Positions 16,435-23,164 of a stretch of DNA of 46,776 nt are shown one piece after another. Both the position numbers and the translations under genes were made by a program. Source of the DNA: a virus; the IMG/VR virus record IMGVR_UViG_3300036944_001100, positions 1 through 46,776 of that record. The stretch is one strand, 5' to 3'. A model generated the notes under the pieces. The model did not search any database. It was given only the letters and a program-made list of their open reading frames with translations, and was not told where the DNA came from. Numbering within the stretch: position 1 is the stretch's first letter; the number at the start of each line of letters is the position of its first letter.

Positions 16435-17414
16435 TTAAAAATATCTCCTAGATCAAAACTTTTATTATTTTTAGCATATTCTACTGGACGTTTATGGAAG
16501 AAGTCAGTCATATTAGAACCAAGTGTTTCTTCTTCCATCCAAAGTGTTTGTTTTAACAATTCTTTTTCCTGTGCTGTTTCTTCTAATTTAGGAAAACCAA
16601 TTTGATCCATAGAATCGTTGATCCTACGTTTGATATAAGCCTTTAGTATGTCTTGTGATAAGTGTTTACTAGTATAACCTTGTAGAATCCAGTCAATAAC
16701 TTTTGATTCAGCTTCAAAGGCAGCTTGACATTCTTGTACAATTTTTTCTTTTAGTTCTTCGTCGAATAGGTCTGGATACTCTTCTTTCAACTTGTTAATA
16801 AGATAGATACCCACTTGAGCATGAAGCATCTCTTCATTGCGTGTGTATTGAATTTGTTGAGCTACATCTTTTAGAACATTATCAAAACGATTAAAGTGCA
16901 TCATTGTATAGAATTGACTAAACAGCGATACATTCTCAACAAACAAGGTAAACAAACAAATAGCATAAACATACTGTTTACGATCATCTTTGTACTTCTT
17001 TTCTAAATACTTTTGCAAGTACTTAACACGGTTAGCAACTACGTCTTTCTTTAAGTTCTCTTCAAAAGCACCTTCTAGCCCAAGAACGGTTAGCAGTTTC
17101 TCATAAGCAATATTATGAATAACTTCAGAATTAGCCATAACATAACCTAAGTCTTTGATAGAGGGGTGAGGTAGATGGTCACCTAACTTAGCCCAGAAGG
17201 TCTTTACAGCTACTTCAATTTGGCCAATAGCTGATAGCGTACGAACAACTACCTCTTTTTCTTGTTCTGTTAAAACTGTTTTAAATTGAGCATAATCGGA
17301 TTTAAATGAGAACTCATTACTAGTCCAAAAGCCAGCCCACATTGCATCAATAAATTGTTGTGTTTCAGGATAGTTATTAGGTTTCCTGCTGACCTGTGTT
17401 TCGAATAGTCCCAT
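16431..17414 (-). CDS. nrdB: Ribonucleotide reductase class I, small subunit
   Basis: 327 residues with the ferritin-like di-iron ligands: 'TLSAIGQIEVAVKTFW' (Glu), 'NSEVIHNIAYEKLL' (Glu, His and the probable radical Tyr) and 'YTRNEEMLHAQVGIYL' (Glu-Glu-x-x-His). It forms the tyrosyl radical used by NrdA. AAGAGG lies before the ATG, and a phage-type promoter is 33 bases upstream (17447-17467), making nrdB the first gene of that transcript. Confidence 0.95.
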   Translation of the reverse strand: MGLFETQVSRKPNNYPETQQFIDAMWAGFWTSNEFSFKSDYAQFKTVLTEQEKEVVVRTLSAIGQIEVAVKTFWAKLGDHLPHPSIKDLGYVMANSEVIHNIAYEKLLTVLGLEGAFEENLKKDVVANRVKYLQKYLEKKYKDDRKQYVYAICLFTLFVENVSLFSQFYTMMHFNRFDNVLKDVAQQIQYTRNEEMLHAQVGIYLINKLKEEYPDLFDEELKEKIVQECQAAFEAESKVIDWILQGYTSKHLSQDILKAYIKRRINDSMDQIGFPKLEETAQEKELLKQTLWMEEETLGSNMTDFFHKRPVEYAKNNKSFDLGDIFK

Positions 17415-17446
17415 AGTGCCCTCTTAGTTTCTTATTATTAGTTGTT

Positions 17447-17467
17447 TCTGCTTTATAGCTAAGAGGT
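17447..17467 (-). promoter_or_regulatory. Phage RNA polymerase promoter, upstream of nrdB
   Basis: Minus strand reads ACCTCTTAGCTATAAAGCAG, one of six near-identical copies in the window. The TATA core followed by AAG resembles the initiation region of T7-type promoters (CTATAGGG). It sits in a short intergenic gap and points at nrdB, glutaredoxin being further downstream. Start of RNA is predicted just after TATA. Confidence 0.75.
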
Positions 17468-17479
17468 AATCTCTTAAAA

Positions 17480-17776
17480 TTAATCATGGCTCATACCGTT
17501 CCCTACAGAGATTTTACGATACTTTTCGATTTTAGTATATTTCATATCTAGTAGATCTACATTGCTATCATATTGAAAACGATCATCTTCTCCTTCTACT
17601 AGGATAGCACAAGCAAGAACATCATTCCACTCCTTGATAAGAGCTTCGTAGTTCTTCTCTAGTGTATTAGGATGGACTTCGTCAAATCCAAATTGAGCAC
17701 ACTTAATAGCTACTTGAGCTAACTCTGCTGCTTCTTCTGCTAGCTTTAGGAGGTAGTACTGTTGCTTATTCATCAT
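17480..17776 (-). CDS. MazG-like nucleotide pyrophosphohydrolase
   Basis: 98 residues from ATG 17776 (an ATG at 17791 and one at 17773 are alternatives). Metal-binding signature: 'LAEEAAELAQVAIK' (ExxE) and 'LIKEWNDVLACAIL' (ExxD), separated by about 30 residues, as in all-alpha NTP pyrophosphohydrolases. These remove non-canonical or excess NTPs; phage copies may also lower alarmone levels. The start overlaps the end of the small zinc-ribbon gene. It belongs with the nucleotide-supply genes next to it. Confidence 0.8.
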   Translation of the reverse strand: MMNKQQYYLLKLAEEAAELAQVAIKCAQFGFDEVHPNTLEKNYEALIKEWNDVLACAILVEGEDDRFQYDSNVDLLDMKYTKIEKYRKISVGNGMSHD

Positions 17777-17945
17777 TTTTAAAACACTCATTCTGGGTTG
17801 ATAATGTTGGAACTAACTCATAACTTTTAACTAAGACTTTATGTTTACAGACTCTACATTGATAAAAGCTATCACCTAGTGGTCCTGCAAGACAATAGAA
17901 ATCCCAATTACAGTTTTTTACTGTATGTGTATTCTGCTTGTTCAT
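17766..17945 (-). CDS. Small zinc-ribbon-like protein
   Basis: 59 residues starting with ATG 17945, inside the 3' end of the GNAT gene, and ending inside the MazG start. Cysteines at 12, 18, 30 and 33 ('KNCNWDFYC', 'YQCRVC') could make one zinc site. It was identified by reading the gap between two genes; its frame fills the gap exactly with overlaps at both ends, which supports it being real. Function unknown. Confidence 0.6.
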   Translation of the reverse strand: MNKQNTHTVKNCNWDFYCLAGPLGDSFYQCRVCKHKVLVKSYELVPTLSTQNECFKNDE

Positions 17946-18354
17946 AGCCTAGTCCTTTGTATAGCCTACTTAAGTCTGACATCTTACTTGTGTACATCAT
18001 TGAAATGTAGTCTGCTTTTGCTTCTGTTTTAGCCCAAGTCTCAAAGTTTTTTAGCATCTTAATACTACAAAGCCCTCTATGCTTTTCTTGAACATACCAG
18101 CCTAGCTCAGAGGCAATACGTTCGTCAAAGAATAAACCTTCTGTACATAGCCCTACAAACAGACCTACTACTTTTGTTTCTTCTTTAAGAACAGAAGTAT
18201 AGTAAGTCTTATCATAAATTAAAGAAGCTTCTAAAATAGCTCTCATCTTTTTTCGATTGAATTTATCAGAAACTCCATAGACTTTATTAAACTCTTCAGC
18301 TAAACTTACAGTTTCTTCGATGTCAAATACTTGTAATCGTTCTAGTTTAAGCAT
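17908..18354 (-). CDS. GNAT-family N-acetyltransferase
   Basis: 148 residues. The acetyl-CoA-binding region is 'ELGWYVQEKHRGLCSIKMLK', and the C-terminal half ends in 'YKGLGYEQAEYTYSKKL', the usual last strand of the fold. Similar small GNAT proteins are common in phages; their targets are unknown. It starts inside the primase-helicase stop region (8-base overlap). Confidence 0.8.
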   Translation of the reverse strand: MLKLERLQVFDIEETVSLAEEFNKVYGVSDKFNRKKMRAILEASLIYDKTYYTSVLKEETKVVGLFVGLCTEGLFFDERIASELGWYVQEKHRGLCSIKMLKNFETWAKTEAKADYISMMYTSKMSDLSRLYKGLGYEQAEYTYSKKL

Positions 18355-20065
18355 TAGGTTTTTCCTCTGTATGAATTATTTCAAACTCATCTTCATCTTT
18401 CTTTTCAACTTCTTCGAGACGACCTGTAGCTGAGTTAAATCTATACGCACCTGCAGGACCTGTATTGCCAGTTTTCCTATCTTTGAGTAAGTAGATTTGA
18501 CTACGATTACGAACCACTTCGTTTTCAGCCAATTTGTTTCTTGAAATTGCAATCGTTTGGAAAGAGATTTGCTTAAGCGATCCAGAGCCTTTAAGGTCGT
18601 CTTCGCTAATCGGAGCACCAGACTCAAATGAGTCTTCCCCCGACCTAACTTTTCTAAGATGTGATACAACTCCAATCCAGATGTTATGCCTTTTGACGAT
18701 TTTAAGTAAATCGGACATGAACCTGTCGATAGCTTGATTAACATTTCCATCCTCTGTATCTGAGACTGCGATTGTGATATGATCTAGATAGACATACTTA
18801 CAACCATTCAATGCCATGTACTCAATTTTATCTATAAGCCCGTTATCGGAAACAGAACCCTGGTGATCAAGAAGGATAACACGATTAGGCTGACCAACAG
18901 TAGCTTCCCAAGCTTTACGTTCTTCCTCTTCAGTTGTTTCTACTCCTGGCAAACCTAGTCGTTTGTTTAGATACAACCCCATAATACCACCAACAGTTTC
19001 GCCTACATCTTCTTCAAGGAAGATACAGCCGATTTTTTCTGTTGTTGTTTTAAGAAGATGAAAGATATCTTCTCGTAGCATTGTAGACTTACCAATAGAA
19101 GTACCTGCAGCAATCATAGTGATAGTGCTAAGAGCACGACCATGAGTTAACTCGTTTAATCGATTTAAGAAGGGTGGCCAAGGAACAAACTCTAAGTTTT
19201 TAAACTCATTATAACGTTCCCAAGTCTCTTCTCCTGGAAGGATACCAGAAGGACTATAAGCTTTAGCATCCCAAATGTAAGACCAAGCTTTTTTAGTTCC
19301 ATCTACTAGCCCATGATTTTTAAGAGTATCACAAGCATCTTTTTCATTTGATTTGACAATTTTTACTTTGTCAGCACCAAGTATCTTTGCAGCTTCTTTA
19401 GAAGCCTTTTGACCCTGCTCATCAGCATCAAACCAAATAACGATCTCTTCAAACTTACGGAGAGTATCTCGATTACTTAGCAAGTAAGTTAGCTGACTAA
19501 CACCACCCATAGAAACTACAGGATAGATAGCGTCATACTTCTGTAGAGAAGTTTGTGCTACTGCCATAGCATCTTCTTCACCTTCTGTAATAACGATACG
19601 CTTACCACCATTCATAAAGTGTTCGATACCAAAGAGATTTTTGACCTCTCCTATACAGTACTGATCAGACTTATCTTTAGGATTCTTAGTTTTATAGCCT
19701 GTTGTTACATTCCCTTCTAAATTTGCAATAGGAAAATAATAACGATCAATGTCCCCTGTCTCATTATAGCTTACTTTGACATTGAAGAATTCAGCTACTT
19801 TCTTAGTAATAAGACGATCGGAAATACCACGAGTAGGCAAAATAAGAATGTCGTCAAGATTAATCTCCTGCTTATAATGACTTCTACGGTAGCTATCTGT
19901 AACATAAGTTACTTCTGCTGTACCATGTTTTTTAGCATACTCTTTCTTGTAATCATAGGCAGCTTTACAAGAGAAACACTTTGCAGGACCTTCTTCATAA
20001 ATTTGAACAGCATCACTTGACTTACAACGTAAGCAAGGTTGATTACGTACTAAAATCTTTCCCAT
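18347..20065 (-). CDS. Bifunctional primase-helicase (T7 gp4-like)
   Basis: 572 residues. Order: N-terminal zinc ribbon ('PCLRCKSSD', 'AKCFSCKAAYD'); TOPRIM primase core ('IVITEGEEDAMAVAQ', 'IVIWFDADEQGQKASKEAA'); DnaB-type helicase with Walker A-like 'AAGTSIGKSTMLREDIF', Walker B 'CKYVYLDHITIAV' and a C-terminal acidic tail ('EKKDEDEFEIIHTEEKPNA'). It unwinds the fork and lays lagging-strand primers. Size and layout match T7 gp4. TAAGGAG precedes the ATG. Confidence 0.95.
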   Translation of the reverse strand: MGKILVRNQPCLRCKSSDAVQIYEEGPAKCFSCKAAYDYKKEYAKKHGTAEVTYVTDSYRRSHYKQEINLDDILILPTRGISDRLITKKVAEFFNVKVSYNETGDIDRYYFPIANLEGNVTTGYKTKNPKDKSDQYCIGEVKNLFGIEHFMNGGKRIVITEGEEDAMAVAQTSLQKYDAIYPVVSMGGVSQLTYLLSNRDTLRKFEEIVIWFDADEQGQKASKEAAKILGADKVKIVKSNEKDACDTLKNHGLVDGTKKAWSYIWDAKAYSPSGILPGEETWERYNEFKNLEFVPWPPFLNRLNELTHGRALSTITMIAAGTSIGKSTMLREDIFHLLKTTTEKIGCIFLEEDVGETVGGIMGLYLNKRLGLPGVETTEEEERKAWEATVGQPNRVILLDHQGSVSDNGLIDKIEYMALNGCKYVYLDHITIAVSDTEDGNVNQAIDRFMSDLLKIVKRHNIWIGVVSHLRKVRSGEDSFESGAPISEDDLKGSGSLKQISFQTIAISRNKLAENEVVRNRSQIYLLKDRKTGNTGPAGAYRFNSATGRLEEVEKKDEDEFEIIHTEEKPNA

Positions 20066-20073
20066 GAGTCTCC

Positions 20074-20262
20074 TTAACTAGTTACATCTAATGGTTCTTC
20101 TTCATTAGGTACAATGTCTTTTCTTCGAAATTCTAGCAAGCTTATAACAGTTCTCATGATACCTACAGGCAAAACTGCTTGAGCTTGGTCTAGCAGAGGA
20201 TAACCCTCTGGATCGATAGTTTTAGTTTTTAAATAACCAATCAACTCTTTACTCGGTTTCAT
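20074..20262 (-). CDS. Hypothetical small protein
   Basis: 62 residues ending 8 bases upstream of the primase-helicase. The centre 'LPVGIMRTVISLLEFRRKD' is amphipathic. No motif recognised. The start overlaps the stop of the preceding membrane-protein gene by 14 bases. Confidence 0.6.
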   Translation of the reverse strand: MKPSKELIGYLKTKTIDPEGYPLLDQAQAVLPVGIMRTVISLLEFRRKDIVPNEEEPLDVTS

Positions 20263-20500
20263 AGTACCAAGACCTCCAATTCCAGTTTCCTCGAACTAAA
20301 CGAAACATATGAGTATTATAAGATACTTTTAGATAGTTATCCATCTTTTCAGAGTAGGAAGCATCCCAAACTCCATAGTTATCAAAAATCTCATTCAGTA
20401 ATTGGCTTCTATGTTTCCAAGTTGCATGATTACAGTATGCTATCCATAAGGCTAAGAAGGCTATACTAAGTGACAAGATAGATAATAAATCAGTTAACAT
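20249..20500 (-). CDS. Small membrane protein
   Basis: 83 residues with an N-terminal membrane anchor ('DLLSILSLSIAFLALWIAY') and an aromatic-rich cytoplasmic or periplasmic tail ('GNWNWRSWYYETE'). The leader GAGGAAATACAAGT before the ATG is almost identical to that of the micro-gene at 20517-20612. Function unknown. Confidence 0.65.
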   Translation of the reverse strand: MLTDLLSILSLSIAFLALWIAYCNHATWKHRSQLLNEIFDNYGVWDASYSEKMDNYLKVSYNTHMFRLVRGNWNWRSWYYETE

Positions 20501-20516
20501 ACTTGTATTTCCTCTT

Positions 20517-20612
20517 TTAAGATGCTAGGATTACAGCTAGGAATACGGCTATAAATACTACTGACCATAAAGCTATACAAAAGATAAGGATAGAGGCTAA
20601 GCTAATCACCAT
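20517..20612 (-). CDS. 31-residue transmembrane micro-protein
   Basis: 'MVISLASILIFCIALW...AVILAS': one continuous hydrophobic helix and nothing else. It starts within the stop region of the GIY-YIG-like gene and is preceded by GAGGAAACACAAGT, the same leader as the next gene. Too short for family recognition; reality is supported by the leader, the overlap and the consistent hydrophobic pattern. Confidence 0.5.
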   Translation of the reverse strand: MVISLASILIFCIALWSVVFIAVFLAVILAS

Positions 20613-21042
20613 ACTTGTGTTTCCTCATGTAGTGTTTCAATCGTCGTTTATGTTGATCTGTAACAGGCTCAGTTACCTTCCAAGTTACTTTGTCGATGAA
20701 TCTATTCATAAATTCATCATTCTTACTTGGTGTTTCAGAGAAAACTTGACTCCAAGTTTCGGCAAAACTGAGCCCGCCAGCTGTATAGTATTGATCTAGA
20801 ATGATAAACTCAAACTGATCTTTACCTTTTTCTTTAATCAGATCCACTAGGTACTTACTAGAACTAGTGTAGGACTTCCAATTAGATTCTTTGCCCTTGT
20901 TGAGCTTTCCTCTACCTTTGAAGTTCTTTTTACCAAGGTATTTCTGATTTGTTTCTCTGTAAATTATGAGATAGACAAAGCCGACCGCACTATCAGGATC
21001 TAATTTTAATCCTGTGTGGTCCCAATGGCCTGTTTTACTCAA
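20602..21042 (-). CDS. GIY-YIG-like (SegE-type) nuclease domain protein
   Basis: 146 residues. 'GFVYLIIYRETNQKYLGKK' has the spacing of a degenerate GIY-YIG pair (VYL...YLG), and 'WKSYTSSSKYLVDLIKEKG' plus 'ILDQYYTAGGLSFAETW' follow the usual order, with a catalytic-type Glu. It resembles the SegE-type phage GIY-YIG proteins. It could be a homing endonuclease; it abuts the HNH gene upstream with an 8-base overlap. Confidence 0.7.
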   Translation of the reverse strand: MSKTGHWDHTGLKLDPDSAVGFVYLIIYRETNQKYLGKKNFKGRGKLNKGKESNWKSYTSSSKYLVDLIKEKGKDQFEFIILDQYYTAGGLSFAETWSQVFSETPSKNDEFMNRFIDKVTWKVTEPVTDQHKRRLKHYMRKHKYGD

Positions 21043-21526
21043 CTAACTCCTTATTAGAATTCATATAAAATTCTCCGTGCAGTTCTTTTGCTGCCTTGTC
21101 GTATGCTTGTGAAGCTTCTTTTGCAGTGTCAAAGTAACCAAGGTTTTTTGTTACCCCATTTAATGTAGTCTGAGCGTGATATTTTTGCTTATCTTGATGC
21201 CAAGAAACTCCTTTAATCTTTGTTTTACTATTTTGATTAACTCCTCGGTTTCTTAGATTCTCCTGCCTAGTAGCTAAGCGAAGATTTTCAATTCGATTGT
21301 CGTCTTTGATACCGTTAACATGATCAATTTCGTATCCTTCAAGAATAGGACCTACTAACATCGCATATACTATTCGGTGAACAAAGTATTTTTTACCTTT
21401 CAGTTCGACTTTACGATAGCCCTTATCATAAAAACCAGCTATAGATCCTATTTTTGCTCTTGGGCTATTACTCACCTTCCAGTACAGGTTACCGTCGTTG
21501 TAAGTGAAATAATCATTGAAATTCAT
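21035..21526 (-). CDS. HNH homing endonuclease with AP2 domain (copy 3)
   Basis: 163 residues from ATG 21526 (AAAGAGGAG upstream), 'MNFNDYFTYNDGNLYWK'. HNH core: 'YFVHRIVYAMLVG', 'YEIDHVNGIKDDNRIENLRL', 'RQENLRNRG'. AP2 domain: 'KIKGVSWHQDKQKYHAQT', 'KNLGYFDTAKEASQAYDKAA'. It is closer to copy 1 than to copy 2 by eye. The ATG overlaps the stop of the gene at 21523. Confidence 0.9.
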   Translation of the reverse strand: MNFNDYFTYNDGNLYWKVSNSPRAKIGSIAGFYDKGYRKVELKGKKYFVHRIVYAMLVGPILEGYEIDHVNGIKDDNRIENLRLATRQENLRNRGVNQNSKTKIKGVSWHQDKQKYHAQTTLNGVTKNLGYFDTAKEASQAYDKAAKELHGEFYMNSNKELVE

Positions 21527-21717
21527 AAAAACTCCTCTTTCAATTTGTCCCAATAATGCTTTTCAGCCTTTTCAAAGCTTGGGAAAGACTTTGAATAGTA
21601 CCAATTTCTCTGTTCCCAGAGTTCTACTTTATAGCTAACAGGTTTGTTTTCAGTTGCAGGTATACGGTGTACTGCTGCATAGCATCCGTTTTTGTCGTCA
21701 TACTCTAGCACGATCAT
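21523..21717 (-). CDS. Hypothetical small protein
   Basis: 64 residues, rich in aromatic and charged residues ('ELWEQRNWYYSKSFPSFEKA'), with no membrane segment. The start overlaps the end of the exonuclease gene by 20 bases. No function recognised. Confidence 0.65.
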   Translation of the reverse strand: MIVLEYDDKNGCYAAVHRIPATENKPVSYKVELWEQRNWYYSKSFPSFEKAEKHYWDKLKEEFL

Positions 21718-22429
21718 CTAAGAATCTCTCCTTGAAGAGGTTTAGTGTGAACCAATCATAGTCTTTCCTTTGTAGGTATAGTAACTTACCATTAGCTACA
21801 AAGTAGTTTACCCAGTCATCTCCATAAACAAGAAAGTAATTGTCTAAGACTAGATTAACAGCTTCTTTAACAGTCTTAGCTGATTCTAGAATCTTCTCAG
21901 CTTTTCTATCACCTAGTCCTGGTAATCCTGGGATTTTATCCATAGGATCTCCCTTGAGTAGCTGTTCAAGAAAGAATCGATCAGCTTTATCTTTGTCTAC
22001 TATAGAGTATCGTTCCTTTCTAGGATTATAGTGGATACCTGGCAATTGAGCCATGTCTTTATCAACAGTAACAATAACGCAATTACCTTCTAACTGTTGA
22101 CTCCAAATACCAAGCAGGTCATCTGCTTCGATGTTATCAGCTACGATAACGTCTTTACGATTGTAGAGATATTCTTTTACTCTAGCAAAGTGGGCGGGAC
22201 GCTCTTTGCGCCCCTTAACCCTCATTGTTGTTTGCTTGTACATAGGATACAAGTCATCCCTATAGTTCTTACCATCATAAGGGCCTACAGCGATAACACA
22301 CTCTTCACAGAAAGCACCATCTGTGTACTCCTGAATATTGTACTCTAACTTTTCAATTGCAGCCTCTTCATTAGTTGTTTCCCAGAGAGTCGCATGAAGG
22401 AGTACATCCCCATCAATTAACGCTATCAA
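21698..22429 (-). CDS. 5'-3' exonuclease (flap endonuclease family, T7 gp6-like)
   Basis: 243 residues from the TTG at 22429, chosen because GGAGGA lies five bases upstream; an upstream TTG at 22444 lacks such a site. Acidic metal-site motifs: 'LIALIDGD', 'NIEADDLLG', 'IVTVDKDMAQLPG'. The helix-hairpin-helix is 'IPGLPGLGDRKAEKI' preceded by 'KGDPMD'. It removes RNA primers and can degrade host DNA. It is placed between DNA polymerase and primase-helicase, completing a T7-like replication set. Confidence 0.92.
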   Translation of the reverse strand: MIALIDGDVLLHATLWETTNEEAAIEKLEYNIQEYTDGAFCEECVIAVGPYDGKNYRDDLYPMYKQTTMRVKGRKERPAHFARVKEYLYNRKDVIVADNIEADDLLGIWSQQLEGNCVIVTVDKDMAQLPGIHYNPRKERYSIVDKDKADRFFLEQLLKGDPMDKIPGLPGLGDRKAEKILESAKTVKEAVNLVLDNYFLVYGDDWVNYFVANGKLLYLQRKDYDWFTLNLFKERFLDDRARV

Positions 22430-22823
22430 ACTCTTCCTCCACAACTTCTAAAGAGAAATCAATGTCAATATTGCTTTCTAGTTTTTCTAGTAAATTAGCA
22501 ATATTTGGAATAAAGTGAACACCCTTTACGAAGAAAGAAGGATCTTCTACAACTTTAAGATTACAGCTGTAAGTCATCACATCGTTGAGTACAACAAACT
22601 CTTGTAAAACTTGAGGTAAAGTATGAAGGTTATCTGCTAAGAAATCACAAAGTTCTTTGTATTTCTCTTCTGAGATAAAGTCTTCATTTCGTTCTAAGCA
22701 GTAATTAGCAAAGTGATAGAACAAAATAGCATGCTCTACACAACCTAAGGCTAGAGATTTATCTACTTCAATCTCATAGTCTTCTACAGTGAAGTACTCT
22801 GGATAGACTTCTTTACTTGACAT
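22413..22823 (-). CDS. Hypothetical acidic protein
   Basis: 136 residues from ATG 22823, which lies within the end of the preceding gene. Strongly acidic at the C-terminus ('SNIDIDFSLEVVEEEFDSVN') and helical. No motif recognised. It overlaps the exonuclease start by 17 bases and so is coupled to it. Confidence 0.65.
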   Translation of the reverse strand: MSSKEVYPEYFTVEDYEIEVDKSLALGCVEHAILFYHFANYCLERNEDFISEEKYKELCDFLADNLHTLPQVLQEFVVLNDVMTYSCNLKVVEDPSFFVKGVHFIPNIANLLEKLESNIDIDFSLEVVEEEFDSVN

Positions 22824-23151
22824 TTGCACGCACCATTGCTTGAAGGATTCTAGTTGTGTGTTCAGTGTTAGGAGATAGTTTGTATACTTTACTATGCATA
22901 AAATCGTATCTTGTTAAGCCTGATTTATTCCAGATAAAACCATTCTTTTTTGCTTTATGAGAAAGACCTTTTGTAGGGTACTTACCATTAGCATAAGCTG
23001 TTTTTAAAAACTCTCGAATAACTGGTAGATCCAGCTCTACTTTAACATTATATCGTTCAGTCTTTTCACCACTATACAGTGTTAAAATACCTTTAGCAAT
23101 ATTCAAACGAGAATCTTTATTTTTAAATTGAGTACGAAGTACGTTAGTCAT
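22813..23151 (-). CDS. Hypothetical basic protein
   Basis: 112 residues from ATG 23151, preceded by AAGGAGAG; the longer frame from 23241 runs into DNA polymerase and is not used. Basic, with 'KAYANGKYPTKGL'-like and 'HKAKKNGFIWNKSGLTRYD' segments that may bind nucleic acid. Located between DNA polymerase and exonuclease, so a replication accessory role is possible. Confidence 0.65.
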   Translation of the reverse strand: MTNVLRTQFKNKDSRLNIAKGILTLYSGEKTERYNVKVELDLPVIREFLKTAYANGKYPTKGLSHKAKKNGFIWNKSGLTRYDFMHSKVYKLSPNTEHTTRILQAMVRANVK

Positions 23152-23164
23152 CAGTCTCTCCTTA

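Noticed and set aside
15060-16605. Open frames opposite or inside nrdA and nrdB
   Set aside because: Shadow frames of strongly conserved enzymes with no start signals.
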